DNA of 64,000 bases from an uncultured Sulfolobales archaeon. Its GTDB lineage: Archaea; Thermoproteota; Thermoprotei_A; Sulfolobales; NBVN01. The notes below the pieces were generated by a model. The model was not told the origin of the DNA. It did not search any database and saw only the letters and a program-made list of their open reading frames with translations. Made by a program: the position numbers and the translations under genes. The DNA lies in the NCBI GenBank assembly GCA_938017505.1, contig CALIKV010000006.1:114927-178926 (forward strand), read 5' to 3'. Shown piece after piece: positions 33,462 to 42,446 of the stretch (the first letter of the stretch is position 1; each line of letters opens with the position of its first letter).

Positions 33462-34217
33462 ATGGTAACTAAAGTGAAGGTTGTTAAGAAATATGAGAGC
33501 GAGGGCAAGCATCTCCTAATAGGCCTTCCGGGAATGGGGAGGGTTGGCTATGCGTCGATCAACTACGTCCTCGAGAAAGTGGGGGGTGATTTAGTTGCTG
33601 AGCTCTACTCAACGACTTTCCCCTCCCAGTTGGTTGTTAATAAACGAGGACTCTCATCTCTCTTCATAGGGAGGCTCTACGACTCCGATGATTTCCTAGT
33701 GTTTACTGGCGAGACGCAACCTCAAAGCTCGGATGGCCAGCACGAGATATGCGTTGAGTTGCTGGATCACTTAGCAAGTAAGGGATTGCCTAAGTCAATC
33801 ATAGCTACAGCAGCTTACGTAGTGCCTGAGTTCAGCAATGAGAGAAGGGTTTTCGTCGCCGGTAATGACGAGGGATTCATCAACGAACTCAGCAGGTTAG
33901 GCGGCAACGTCCTTGAGGAAGGCGTCATCACAGGGGTTAACGGGGTTATGATCGGTTGGGCCTCCTATTACGGGATTAAGAGTGCGGTGATGTTGGGCGA
34001 GACTTGGTCAGCGATAGTTGAGTTTAATGAGGTTGATTATAGAGCAGTTAAGTCCGTGGTAGATCTGCTTAAGGACTACTTTAAACTGAGACTCGATACA
34101 GAGGACCTAATAGCGCAGGCCGAATTCGTGGAGTCAAGGGTTCAGGCGGCAATATCCCAGGTGAGTAGGCTGATGGGTAGAGGTGCTGAGAGAAGGGAGT
34201 CCAGGGAGATTATGTGA
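33462..34217 (+). CDS. PAC2-family protein (proteasome assembly chaperone-like)
   Basis: 251 residues of the PAC2/PbaB family: LLIGLPGMGRVGYASINYVLE near 20, YSTTFPSQLVVNKRG near 50 and GEAQP-like GETQPQSSDGQHEICVELLDHL near 87. Archaeal relatives include proteasome assembly chaperone homologues, but some family members have other roles. The stop overlaps the DUF84 gene (GTGA at 34214), so the two are coupled. Confidence 0.83.
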   Translation: MVTKVKVVKKYESEGKHLLIGLPGMGRVGYASINYVLEKVGGDLVAELYSTTFPSQLVVNKRGLSSLFIGRLYDSDDFLVFTGETQPQSSDGQHEICVELLDHLASKGLPKSIIATAAYVVPEFSNERRVFVAGNDEGFINELSRLGGNVLEEGVITGVNGVMIGWASYYGIKSAVMLGETWSAIVEFNEVDYRAVKSVVDLLKDYFKLRLDTEDLIAQAEFVESRVQAAISQVSRLMGRGAERRESREIM

Positions 34218-34783
34218 TTGAGAATACGCCGACAACCACTAATCCTGTGCTGGTTTGTGTGGGAACAACAAACCCCTCTAAACTAGAGGGGGTTGGCAGG
34301 GCTTTCCACAGGGTCTTTGGCGGGAATGCCGTAGAGCTCGTCAGCGTGAAACCCATTGACATTAACCCACAACCCATGGGTCTTGTTGAAACGCTTCACG
34401 GCGCTTTAGAGAGAGCTATGCAGGCCTCACGCCTTAGCAGCTGTGATTTCTACGTTGGTGTCGAGGCCGGGGTTGTCGAGCTATTGCCTGAGAAGTACGT
34501 TGACCTACAAGTAGCGGTTGTGATAGGCCATAACGGGGATTTAACAATAGGGCTCTCACCGGCTTTCCAGGTACCTCCCCGGCTCATCAGACTCGTCACC
34601 GAGGGCAGAGTCCGCGAGCTAGAGGAGGCCGTTGAGATAACTTACGGTGTAGCTGATGTGGGTGAACGCGGAGGCCTCATACACCTTCTCTCGAAGGGGT
34701 TGATGGATAGACCGCACTTAACAGAGGAAGCCGTTTTAATGGCTCTACTTCCCTGGGTTAACGAGGACGCGTACAGGAGGTAG
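34214..34783 (+). CDS. Inosine/xanthosine triphosphatase (DUF84/YjjX family)
   Basis: 189 residues with the ITPase-like start VCVGTTNPSKLEGVGRAFHRVFG, then YVGVEAGVVEL near 82 and VGERGGLIHLLSKG near 155. These proteins remove deaminated purine nucleotides (ITP, XTP) from the pool. GTG 34214 lies on the PAC2 stop codon. It is the last gene before eL38. Confidence 0.85.
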   Translation: MIENTPTTTNPVLVCVGTTNPSKLEGVGRAFHRVFGGNAVELVSVKPIDINPQPMGLVETLHGALERAMQASRLSSCDFYVGVEAGVVELLPEKYVDLQVAVVIGHNGDLTIGLSPAFQVPPRLIRLVTEGRVRELEEAVEITYGVADVGERGGLIHLLSKGLMDRPHLTEEAVLMALLPWVNEDAYRR

Positions 34784-34817
34784 ATCGAAGGAGCTAAAAA
34801 CCAAAGCATGCGGGAAG

Positions 34818-34830
34818 CGCTTATTAAGCG
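34818..34830 (+). promoter_or_regulatory. Palindromic TATA element upstream of eL38
   Basis: CGCTTATTAAGCG, a perfect inverted repeat with one central base, ends 27 bp before GTG 34858, at normal promoter distance. Confidence 0.5.
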
Positions 34831-34857
34831 GGTTTCTCCTACTTAACGGGTGGTAGC

Positions 34858-35073
34858 GTGCCGGTCGAGGTGTATGACAGGAGTAAGTTCATAGAGATAT
34901 CGTCGAGAGCAGAGCTGTGCAGGGTAGTTAGGAGGGAGAAGGAGGGCATAGCTAAGGTCAAAGCAAGGACTAAGAGGTACCTCTACACCATAAAAATACC
35001 TGTTAACGAACTTGAGGAGTTCATAAAGCAATTGAAATGTAAGGAGTTAGTTGAGGTAGGGAAGAGCTCATAG
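34858..35073 (+). CDS. rpl38e: Large ribosomal subunit protein eL38
   Basis: 71 residues. The core IAKVKARTKRYLYTIKIPVNELEEF aligns well with eukaryotic L38e (KFKVRCSRYLYTLVI), and the preceding SKFIEISSRAELCRVVRR matches the N-terminal helix. eL38 is restricted to eukaryotes and some archaea, mostly crenarchaea, so it supports the lineage call. GTG 34858 follows GGGTGGTAGC. It is a single gene with its own promoter. Confidence 0.85.
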   Translation: MPVEVYDRSKFIEISSRAELCRVVRREKEGIAKVKARTKRYLYTIKIPVNELEEFIKQLKCKELVEVGKSS

Positions 35074-35196
35074 ATCCTGGGGAACTAGGTTGTGGTTCAG
35101 TGTGGATTACTTCCCATCACCCTTCAGCGATCGAGGACATCATCATTATATATTCACGTAGAGTAAGCACTTACCGCTATTAATTCTTTTCAGACC

Positions 35197-35208
35197 ATAT
35201 ATTTATAG
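35197..35208 (+). promoter_or_regulatory. TATA box of rpiA
   Basis: ATATATTTATAG precedes GTG 35222 by only 13 bp from its edge, so the rpiA mRNA should begin at or next to its start codon (leaderless). Confidence 0.5.
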
Positions 35209-35221
35209 TGGTGTTAGTTCA

Positions 35222-35911
35222 GTGGGCAACGTCCAGAAAGCTCGTCTAGCGGCCGTCAACGAAGCGCTTAAGTACTTTGAAGGAAGGAGGTTGATTGGTT
35301 TAGGCACAGGCTCCACAGCAGAGCTCCTCATTAGGGAGGCTCATAAGGCAGGTCTACTCAGAGGCAGAGAGTTGGTGGCTTCATCTGTAGAGACCGCTGA
35401 GGTCCTGGCAGGGCTTGGATATAAAGTCGTTGACACGCTCTCCATCGAAGGACTCGAGCTCTATTTGGATTCAGCTGATGAGGTTGACAGGGAGGGGAAG
35501 ATGATAAAAGGCGGTGGTGCGGCGTTAACCACAGAGAAGTTGCTCGCGAGACACGCGGAGCTCAGGGTCTTCTTCGTCGATGAGTTCAAAGTTGTTGAGA
35601 GGCTAGGGGTGATAAATCCAGTGCCTTTAGAAGTGCTTCCAAACGCGCTGAGGATGATCCTCAGCGATTTGATCAAACTCGGAATATCGGTGAGCGTTAG
35701 GAAGGGTTCGGGCAAAAGGGGTCCTGTCGTGAGCGATGTAGGAGGGGTTATAGTCGATGCAAGACTGCCGTCTAGCATAAGTCCCGAAGATTTCGAGAGA
35801 CGTGTGAAGAGCTTGACAGGCGTTATCGAGGTCGGGTTATTCCTCAATGAGGCTGACGTGGTGATTGTGGGACATGAGGACGGTGGTACTGAATACTTGA
35901 AGAGAGTCTAA
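35222..35911 (+). CDS. rpiA: Ribose-5-phosphate isomerase A
   Basis: Interconverts ribulose-5- and ribose-5-phosphate; in archaea it works with the ribulose monophosphate pathway to supply nucleotides. The 229-residue protein shows GLGTGSTAELLI near 21, DSADEVDREGKMIKGGGAALTTEKLLA near 82 (catalytic Asp/Lys/Glu region) and VRKGSGKRGPVVSDVGGVIVD near 158. Length is standard. The GTG start is likely leaderless. Confidence 0.94.
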   Translation: MGNVQKARLAAVNEALKYFEGRRLIGLGTGSTAELLIREAHKAGLLRGRELVASSVETAEVLAGLGYKVVDTLSIEGLELYLDSADEVDREGKMIKGGGAALTTEKLLARHAELRVFFVDEFKVVERLGVINPVPLEVLPNALRMILSDLIKLGISVSVRKGSGKRGPVVSDVGGVIVDARLPSSISPEDFERRVKSLTGVIEVGLFLNEADVVIVGHEDGGTEYLKRV

Positions 35912-35952
35912 ACTCACGTGACCACGTTAGGTGTTGAGGAATACGCCTTGTC

Positions 35953-36945
35953 TCAGTAACCTGATTCCTCGCCAATCCCCATAGCAATCGAGTACTCGTA
36001 CGCGGAGAGCGCGGCTATGGCGCCCTCGGCGACAGCTGTCACAATCTGGTCGAATTTCTTTTTATGAGCCCCACCAGTACAATCGCCAGCAGCAAAGAGA
36101 CCCTCTATGTTTGTTTTCTGCCCTGGCTCTACCATCACATATCCTTGCTCATCCAGGTTTAGCCCTATCTTACTTAGGAACTCCTTAGGAGGCTCGGAAC
36201 CTATCTCGACGAGAACTCCCTCCGCATTTAGCTTCCCTACCTCATGCGTGGTCACGTTCTCTACGTTAACCCACTTAACCGATTTATCACCGCCTATCTC
36301 CTTAACAACTGAATTGAGGAGTAACTCTATCTTTGGGTGTGAGGTAACTAGCTTAACGTAGGTCTCATAGGCTCTGAAGCTCTCCCTTCTATGTACGAGG
36401 TATACCTTGGAGGCATACGTTGTTAGGAGGAGTGCTGATTGAAGAGCTGCATTACCTCCACCCACAACTACTACCACTTTCCCCTTAAAGAAGGGAGCAT
36501 CACATGGGGCGCAGTAAGAAACTCCCCTATTGACGAACTCCTTTTCACCTGGAACTCCTAATTTCTTCCTCCTACTGCCGACAGCCAATATAACAGACCT
36601 CGCTGTGAAGGGCGTGCCAGATCTAGTCACGACTCTGAAGGAATTGCCTTCTTTGATTATATCAGTAACTAGATCCTTGTATATTGGTACTTTGTACTTT
36701 CGCACGTGCTCCTCAAACTTCTTAGCGAGGTCAGGGCCTAAAACCCCCTGCACACCTAGGTAGTCATCGACCTCTCCTGCATCGTTTAGAGTCCCTCCAA
36801 CATTTTCACTCACGCAGACGGTCTTAAGACCCAATCGTGCTGAGTATAACGCCGCTGATAGCCCAGCCGGCCCTGCACCAACTATCACGACGTCGTAAGG
36901 CATTGTGTGTAAAGCTCTTCCAGGCATCTCCAGTCTGAAACCCAT
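35953..36945 (-). CDS. trxB: Thioredoxin-disulfide reductase
   Basis: 330 residues (or about 316 from the internal ATG at 36903 that opens MPYDVVIVGAGPAGLSAA). FAD motif GAGPAGLSAALYSARLGL, redox disulfide SYCAPCDAPFF near 152, NADPH motif VVGGGNAALQSALLL and second FAD motif AAGDCTGG are all present. It reduces thioredoxin or a glutaredoxin-like protein disulfide oxidoreductase. A minus-strand TATA-like CTATTTAAGG at about 36957-36966 favours one of the internal starts (36927 or 36903). Confidence 0.9.
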   Translation of the reverse strand: MGFRLEMPGRALHTMPYDVVIVGAGPAGLSAALYSARLGLKTVCVSENVGGTLNDAGEVDDYLGVQGVLGPDLAKKFEEHVRKYKVPIYKDLVTDIIKEGNSFRVVTRSGTPFTARSVILAVGSRRKKLGVPGEKEFVNRGVSYCAPCDAPFFKGKVVVVVGGGNAALQSALLLTTYASKVYLVHRRESFRAYETYVKLVTSHPKIELLLNSVVKEIGGDKSVKWVNVENVTTHEVGKLNAEGVLVEIGSEPPKEFLSKIGLNLDEQGYVMVEPGQKTNIEGLFAAGDCTGGAHKKKFDQIVTAVAEGAIAALSAYEYSIAMGIGEESGY

Positions 36946-37055
36946 CTCACATCGCCTTAAATAGTCTAAGTAAATAACATTTATGGCAGTTTATTAACGT
37001 TGCGATAACCGCATGTATGGGTGGGTAGGGCTAGTTAAGTACACGTGGTGATGAC

Positions 37056-37742
37056 GTGTTGAAGTACCGAGAGTTGCTGGCTTTGCTTGTCTCCGAATAT
37101 ATTAGAGCGGTAGAGTGCAAGGGACTTTCACCGAGCATCGGTAGACCTGACATTAGGTACCGCCTGGCAAGCACTGCCAGGGCTCTACAGGCCTCCGAGA
37201 ATCTGAGAAGGGATTTAAGCTACTATATGCAGTGCTACAAGAAATTCATCAAAGAACATCTCAGGGCATCGTATAATAAGACTGGCTACTCACCCGAGGT
37301 TCTGGCTAAGGTGTTGTTCAAGCGCCCCTACATAAGGTTTAAGAACGATGTAGATGGCATTCGCTACGTAAACGAGCTGAAGACATTCATCCCCATGGTT
37401 ATTCTGGACAGGAGCAAAGCGAGCCCTCCTTTTATGCTGCGTAAAGCTCTTAAGCGTGAGGTAGTCCCTCGAGTTAAGTCTAATCTAGTGCTTTCCGGTT
37501 ATGAAGTAGTCTTGGCCGATGAGTCAAACAGGGTCATCTATGTCCTCTTCTCCAAGGTTAGTAAGCTGTACATCCTCGGTAGGAACGTTCAGGAGGTCAT
37601 AGCACTCTTCCTCGGAGTTCCTAACATGCCTAAATACTTCCTAGGCAGGTCTGTGGACGAGTTTAAGTCACTCATGCACATGTATTACCCGGAGAGCATG
37701 TGCGAAGAGGTAAGGACGAGAGACTTGATAAAGACTCCTTAA
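37056..37742 (+). CDS. Hypothetical helical protein
   Basis: 228 residues, basic and helix-rich in the first 100 residues (YRELLALLVSEYIRAVEC; STARALQASENLRRDLSYYMQCYKKFIKEHL), then a smaller alpha/beta part. I considered a GINS subunit because of the N-terminal helical start, but the conserved GINS signatures and the small B-domain are not visible. Function is unknown. It lies upstream of the DegT aminotransferase by 50 bp and may be co-transcribed. Confidence 0.55.
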   Translation: MLKYRELLALLVSEYIRAVECKGLSPSIGRPDIRYRLASTARALQASENLRRDLSYYMQCYKKFIKEHLRASYNKTGYSPEVLAKVLFKRPYIRFKNDVDGIRYVNELKTFIPMVILDRSKASPPFMLRKALKREVVPRVKSNLVLSGYEVVLADESNRVIYVLFSKVSKLYILGRNVQEVIALFLGVPNMPKYFLGRSVDEFKSLMHMYYPESMCEEVRTRDLIKTP

Positions 37743-37792
37743 ACGCTCAAAGAGCTTATTTCCTATTACGCGGATTTGATTGGGTGATGTAG

Positions 37793-38896
37793 TTGATGAA
37801 GGTTAACTCGCCTTACATAACTGACGAGGATATTCAGGAGGTTGTTAAGGTCTTAAAGAGCGGTAACCTGGCAGCTGGGGAGTACGTGCGTCTGTTCGAG
37901 GAAGCTTTTGCAGGGTATTTAGGTGTTGAACACGTGCTTACAGTTAATAACGGAACCATAGCGCTTTACCTAATTTTCAAGGCTTTAGGAATAGGGCCTG
38001 GTGACGAGGTTGTAGTCCCGGACTTCACGTTCGCGGCAACAGCAACCACCGTCGCCCTGGCGGGAGGCAAGATAACTCCAGCCGACATAGAACTGGAGAC
38101 CTACAACATTGACATTGAGAGTTTGGAGGAGAGGCTCACTGAGAGGACTAAGGCTATCGTAGTTGTGCACCTCTACGGACACCCTGCCGACATGGATCCA
38201 ATAGTTAGGCTGGCTGGTGAGAGAGGCATTCACGTCATCGAGGACTGTGCGCAGTCCCACGGCGCAAACTACAAAGGGGTTAAAACAGGGTCTGTGGGGG
38301 TCGCCTCCGCGTTCAGTTTCTACGCGACTAAGAACCTGACTATGGGGGAGGGTGGTGCTGTAGCTACTAACGATGATTCGGTGGCCACGTACGTGAGGCT
38401 TCAGAGAAACCACGGGCAGTTGGAGAAGTACGTTCACTCAGTCGTGGGTTGGAATTTCAGGGTGACCGACATACAGGCGGCTCTCGGATATTCACAGCTA
38501 GCTAGGCTTGAAGAGATGAATAAAAGGAGGCGGATAATAGCCACAGTATATAACGATGAACTCTCCGGGGTTAAGCACGTCAGGCTACCTACTGAGAAGC
38601 CCTACGCCAAGCACGTGTATCATCAATATACGTTATGGGTTGAGGGTCATGGGATACGAGACAAGTTAGCTGAGTTCCTGCTGATGAGGGGTGTTCAGAC
38701 AGCTATTCACTACCCGTTACCGATACATCAGCAACCCTGTTTAAAGAACCACCTAATTCTACGCGGTGATCTGACGAACTCCACAGAAGCGTCTAAACAC
38801 GTGCTCTCACTCCCAATGCACCCGGGACTCAGGGACGAAGACGCGTTGTTCGTAGCCCGCTTGATTAAGGAGTTCTTCAAGGACCTTAAAGTTTAG
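37793..38896 (+). CDS. DegT/DnrJ/EryC1/StrS-family sugar aminotransferase
   Basis: 367 residues of the PLP-dependent aspartate-aminotransferase fold: NNGTIALYLIFKALGIGPGDEVVVPDFTFAATA in the N-domain, EDCAQSHGANY near 150 and the Schiff-base lysine at 180 in SFYATKNLTMGEGGA. These enzymes aminate nucleotide-linked keto-sugars for glycan or S-layer decoration. No other sugar-nucleotide gene is adjacent, so the substrate is not predicted. Confidence 0.87.
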   Translation: MMKVNSPYITDEDIQEVVKVLKSGNLAAGEYVRLFEEAFAGYLGVEHVLTVNNGTIALYLIFKALGIGPGDEVVVPDFTFAATATTVALAGGKITPADIELETYNIDIESLEERLTERTKAIVVVHLYGHPADMDPIVRLAGERGIHVIEDCAQSHGANYKGVKTGSVGVASAFSFYATKNLTMGEGGAVATNDDSVATYVRLQRNHGQLEKYVHSVVGWNFRVTDIQAALGYSQLARLEEMNKRRRIIATVYNDELSGVKHVRLPTEKPYAKHVYHQYTLWVEGHGIRDKLAEFLLMRGVQTAIHYPLPIHQQPCLKNHLILRGDLTNSTEASKHVLSLPMHPGLRDEDALFVARLIKEFFKDLKV

Positions 38897-38908
38897 AGGA
38901 GTCTAAAA

Positions 38909-38918
38909 TTATTTATAG
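38909..38918 (+). promoter_or_regulatory. TATA box of the dtxR-feoA pair
   Basis: TTATTTATAG is about 33 bp before GTG 38951, so the mRNA starts near 38940 and has a very short leader. Confidence 0.45.
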
Positions 38919-38950
38919 CTTCTGACACGTTCTTATGTCGGTGGCGCGAG

Positions 38951-39604
38951 GTGTGGGCTGACTTAAGCGAGTCCGTTGAAGACTACATACTCACCGTGTA
39001 CAGGCTTGAGAGACTATGCGGTAACGCGAGGACCTCACAGATAGCTGAAGAACTTAAAATAAGGGAGGGTACTGTGAGTAAGGTCCTTAAGAAACTCCAG
39101 GCAGACGGTTTAGTGGCTCTAACTAAGTATAGAGGCGTTAAGCTGACTGACTTAGGGAGGGACGTAGCTGAGAACATATTGAGAAAGCACGCGATACTTG
39201 AGGAGTTCCTAGTTAATTACCTGAACTTCAACTTAGCTAAGGCGCACTACCTAGCCCATAAGATGGAGCACCTGCCTGACGAGGTGGTTGAGGCCATATA
39301 TGTTAGGTTTGGGAGTCCTGTTTTACGTTACCCGATAACTCTAGTGAGGGATGCGGACTTAAGCACCGTAATACCGCTTGTCAAGGCATTACCTGGCAAG
39401 TGCTACTTAATAACCCATCTGTACGTTGAGCTAAATACCGTTCTAGATAAGCTATCGAAATCCAGGTGTGGATATCCCTGTGTGGTGAGGGTTGAGGGAT
39501 CCGGAGCTAGGGGGGTTTCCGTGAGCACGCGTGAGGCCGAGATAGTCTTCACGCATGAGGAGAGTGAGTCCATATACGTCCAAGAGGTGACCTGCGGTGA
39601 ATGA
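38951..39604 (+). CDS. DtxR/MntR-family metal-dependent transcriptional regulator
   Basis: 217 residues. N-terminal winged helix: SVEDYILTVYRLERL, GNARTSQIAEELKIREGTVSKVLKKLQADGLV. A dimerisation and metal-binding region follows with HAILEEFL and HKMEHLPDEVVEAI, the usual His/Glu ligands. The expected C-terminal SH3/FeoA-like part is replaced by a divergent region, while the next gene encodes a separate FeoA domain that overlaps its stop by 8 bp. It probably senses Fe or Mn and controls metal uptake genes not present in this window. Confidence 0.87.
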   Translation: MWADLSESVEDYILTVYRLERLCGNARTSQIAEELKIREGTVSKVLKKLQADGLVALTKYRGVKLTDLGRDVAENILRKHAILEEFLVNYLNFNLAKAHYLAHKMEHLPDEVVEAIYVRFGSPVLRYPITLVRDADLSTVIPLVKALPGKCYLITHLYVELNTVLDKLSKSRCGYPCVVRVEGSGARGVSVSTREAEIVFTHEESESIYVQEVTCGE

Positions 39605-39821
39605 CATTCTATCTAACGTCCCAAGTGGACGTAGAGTCCTTATAGTGAGGATTAACGCAGGTAAGGGCATCGTGAGCAGGCTTTATCAAATGGGTCTACT
39701 GCCCGGGGAGGAGGTCCTTGTCAAGCACAATAACAGAGGCATGGTCGTGCTGGAGGTAAGGGGGGTTGAGATAGGCGTAAGCAGGGGCATTGCCATGAAG
39801 ATCGAGGTTAGATCTACCTGA
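39597..39821 (+). CDS. feoA: Stand-alone FeoA-domain protein
   Basis: 74 residues: GRRVLIVRINAGKGIVSRLYQMGLLPGEEVLVKHNN is the FeoA/SH3-like signature. FeoA proteins support the FeoB ferrous transporter, but no feoB is here. The start lies 8 bp inside the DtxR gene, so the pair is coupled and may work together, the FeoA domain possibly taking the place of the regulator's missing SH3-like domain (inference). Confidence 0.83.
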   Translation: MNDILSNVPSGRRVLIVRINAGKGIVSRLYQMGLLPGEEVLVKHNNRGMVVLEVRGVEIGVSRGIAMKIEVRST

Positions 39822-39853
39822 CGAGTAGGCGAAACCTCACCGGTTATCCAAAG

Positions 39854-40810
39854 CTATTCAAGGCCCAGCTCTTTAAGCACTTTCAAGCCCTTAGGAGTTA
39901 ATCTATATACCGACTTCCCACGTGAATACGCCTTCTCAACCAGCCCTAAGCTTCTGAGCTTCTCAAGCCTTCTCCAGACAACCGACTTGTTTAACCCTGT
40001 CGCTTCAGTCAGCTCTGTCAACGGTATCTCGCCACTGCTTAAGACCTTGAGAATTGTCTTATCTCGCTCGTCGAAACCGGTTTCGACGAGCGGCTCTGCA
40101 TGGGTGCCGCCGATCCTCCTCCTGATGATGATAAATGTAATTAGCGCAAGGATTGCAGCTATGGTCAATATCAACAGCAGCAAGAACGTGTTAACTCCGG
40201 CCTCTCCGGGAGGCGTTGTCGTGGTTGGAGAGGTTGTCGGTGTCATCGTGTGAGAGAGGATTAGGTAATGTATCTCGTATACACCACCGCTACCGAACTT
40301 AAGGATCACGTAGACGTATCTGCCCGAGGCATCGCTTCTAGTCTCAACCTGTGGTGTTCCGTTGAAATACAGGAGGGCTGAGTTAGGGGGTAGGATCACT
40401 TCAGCAGGTCCTGAGGGATGTATGATTGCGTTGATAACTACCTCCTCGTAAACCACGCCCACGTAAGCGTCATACTCGACAGTAACGTCGCTTAACCCAC
40501 TCACGTCGAGCTCTACCTCGCCCTCAGGAGTTACGCGTGCTGGTAAAGGCATTCCCTCCGAGGAAAAAGCCATTAGCGAATTCTCTATATAGCCCTTCTC
40601 CAGACTAATTCTTATAGTTCTTTCGTCAGAAATTCCGTCAACGATTATAGATATCGATGCGGAGCCATCTATGTTAAGCAGATACCTATACCTTAGGTTG
40701 TAGGAAGCGGTGACTACTGCTGAGGAAGCGAGCAGCAGGTTAAAGGCGATTAGCGCGATTAAACACGAGACCAAGGCCTCTCTGGGAATAGCCATGGGCA
40801 ACACGTCCAC
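39854..40810 (-). CDS. Membrane-anchored winged-helix regulator with extracellular beta domain
   Basis: 318 residues in four parts: an N-terminal signal or membrane segment (ALVSCLIALIAFNLLLASS), a beta-rich external domain (about 40-195), a threonine/proline linker (TPTTSPTTTTPP), one membrane helix (FLLLLILTIAAILALITFIII) and a cytoplasmic winged helix (DKTILKVLSSGEIPLTELTEATGLNKSVVWRRLEKL). It reads as a one-component transmembrane sensor that could pass an external signal straight to DNA. Ligand and target genes are unknown. It is divergent from lysS. Confidence 0.78.
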   Translation of the reverse strand: MDVLPMAIPREALVSCLIALIAFNLLLASSAVVTASYNLRYRYLLNIDGSASISIIVDGISDERTIRISLEKGYIENSLMAFSSEGMPLPARVTPEGEVELDVSGLSDVTVEYDAYVGVVYEEVVINAIIHPSGPAEVILPPNSALLYFNGTPQVETRSDASGRYVYVILKFGSGGVYEIHYLILSHTMTPTTSPTTTTPPGEAGVNTFLLLLILTIAAILALITFIIIRRRIGGTHAEPLVETGFDERDKTILKVLSSGEIPLTELTEATGLNKSVVWRRLEKLRSLGLVEKAYSRGKSVYRLTPKGLKVLKELGLE

Positions 40811-40904
40811 CGTATCACTTTAGCCAAGAAATTTAAAATACGATACCCCATTTAAGTTTAGATGGTCGTGATTGAGGTTGAGTACGGGCATGGTTTATTC
40901 TAGT

Positions 40905-40917
40905 AATATTTTTATAG
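40905..40917 (+). promoter_or_regulatory. TATA box of lysS
   Basis: ATATTTTTATAGC lies about 35 bp before the ATG of lysS, with TAGGTAGGTAATG as a nearby ribosome-site candidate. Confidence 0.45.
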
Positions 40918-40948
40918 CGTCTACGTTTTGATAGGTAGGTAATGATCG

Positions 40949-42415
40949 ATGAGCGTGGAGAGGGCCTTCAGGGCGAGTTTGAGGGAGGAGTTGCTGAGGA
41001 GTGGTGTGAGCCCCTATCCACACAGGTTAAGTTTGGGTTACGTGCCTATACGGGATATAGTTAGCAATCGGAGGGTTGGTGAGGCGGTTTCGACGGCCGG
41101 CAGAGTAGCTAGTATGAGGAGGCATGGCGGGTTGATCTTCTCCGACCTAGTTGATGACGGGTTCAAGATACAGCTGTCCCTGGATTTAAGCGTTGTAGGT
41201 AATGAGAGGTTCGAGTGGTTTATAAAGTACGTGAACCTAGGTGACTTCATTAACGTAGCGGGTGATCTCTTTTACACGCATAAGGGGGAACTAACGATTA
41301 ACGTGAGGGAGTACTGCCTGCTGGTTAAGGCGTTAAGATCCCCGCCAGTTAAGTGGGGTCACAAGATTCTAGATACTGAGGTCAGGTATAGAAAGCGATA
41401 CCTAGACTTAATGATGTCCCCTCAGGTGAGGAGGATTTTCGAGGTGCGTTTCAACACTATAGCGGAGATAAGGAGGTTTATGTGGGAGAGGGGGTTCATA
41501 GAGGTTGAGACCCCGATACTTCAACCAGTGTATGGCGGCGCAACTGCTAAACCCTTTATTACCAGAGTACATTCTCTCGGTGAGGATTGGTACCTAAGGA
41601 TAGCGCTTGAGCTGTACCTGAAGAGGTTTCTAGTTGGCGGATTCAACAAGGTATTTGAGATAGGCAAGAATTTCAGGAATGAAGATATAGACGTCCAGCA
41701 TAACCCGGAGTTCACAATGATGGAGGCTTACCAGGCCTACGTCGATTACGAAGACATAATGAGGTTGATCGAGGAGTTAATAAGCAACGTTGCTGAGCGT
41801 GTACTAAACACCACTAAAGTGAATTACCCGGTAGGAGGCTCTGAAGTTGAGATAGATTTAAGGCCTCCGTACAGGAGGGTTAGAATGGTTGAGGGCCTAA
41901 GGGAGTTCGCAGGAGTGGATGTTGAGGGTTTAAGCGATGATGAGATGAAGAGCCTCCTTAGAAAACATGACCTACTCATCCCGGGCGGCTACGACAGGGG
42001 TAGGGCTATAGTCAAGCTGTTCGACAAGCTAGTAGGGGAGCATCACTTAATTCAGCCGACATTCGTCATGGACTTCCCAGCATCATCCTCACCACTTGCT
42101 AAACCGCATAGGACAGACCCCAAGTACGCTGAAAGGTTCGAGCTTTACATAGCGGGCATGGAGCTGGTGAACGCGTTCACCGAGTTGAACGACCCGGTGA
42201 TTCAGGAAACTTACTTCAGGAATGAGGAGGAGAGGAGGAAGTTAGGAGACGCTGAAGCCCACCCCTACGACTGGGACTTCGTAGAGGCTCTCGAGTACGG
42301 CATGCCACCGGCTGGCGGCCTGGGGTTAGGCATAGATAGGTTAGTCATGATACTCACCGGACAAACCTCTATAAAGGAGGCAATCCCGTTCCCCATGCTA
42401 ACCCGCTCCATGTAG
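40949..42415 (+). CDS. lysS: Lysyl-tRNA synthetase, class II
   Basis: 488 residues. An OB-fold tRNA-binding domain (about 55-150) precedes the class II core: motif 1 near 175-205 (RRFMWERGFIEVETPILQP), motif 2 FEIGKNFRNEDIDVQHNPEFTMMEAY and motif 3 GLGLGIDRLVMILTG. Many archaea use class I LysRS, so a class II enzyme is informative; Sulfolobales and several other crenarchaea have it. The gene stands alone after the divergent regulator. A possible 41-aa gene follows 31 bp downstream. Confidence 0.95.
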   Translation: MSVERAFRASLREELLRSGVSPYPHRLSLGYVPIRDIVSNRRVGEAVSTAGRVASMRRHGGLIFSDLVDDGFKIQLSLDLSVVGNERFEWFIKYVNLGDFINVAGDLFYTHKGELTINVREYCLLVKALRSPPVKWGHKILDTEVRYRKRYLDLMMSPQVRRIFEVRFNTIAEIRRFMWERGFIEVETPILQPVYGGATAKPFITRVHSLGEDWYLRIALELYLKRFLVGGFNKVFEIGKNFRNEDIDVQHNPEFTMMEAYQAYVDYEDIMRLIEELISNVAERVLNTTKVNYPVGGSEVEIDLRPPYRRVRMVEGLREFAGVDVEGLSDDEMKSLLRKHDLLIPGGYDRGRAIVKLFDKLVGEHHLIQPTFVMDFPASSSPLAKPHRTDPKYAERFELYIAGMELVNAFTELNDPVIQETYFRNEEERRKLGDAEAHPYDWDFVEALEYGMPPAGGLGLGIDRLVMILTGQTSIKEAIPFPMLTRSM

Positions 42416-42446
42416 GATCGGAATTGAGTTAAGTGGTAGTTTCTAG

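Noticed and set aside
37056-37742. GINS complex subunit
   Set aside because: Only a vague N-terminal helical similarity; no B-domain or conserved GINS motif.
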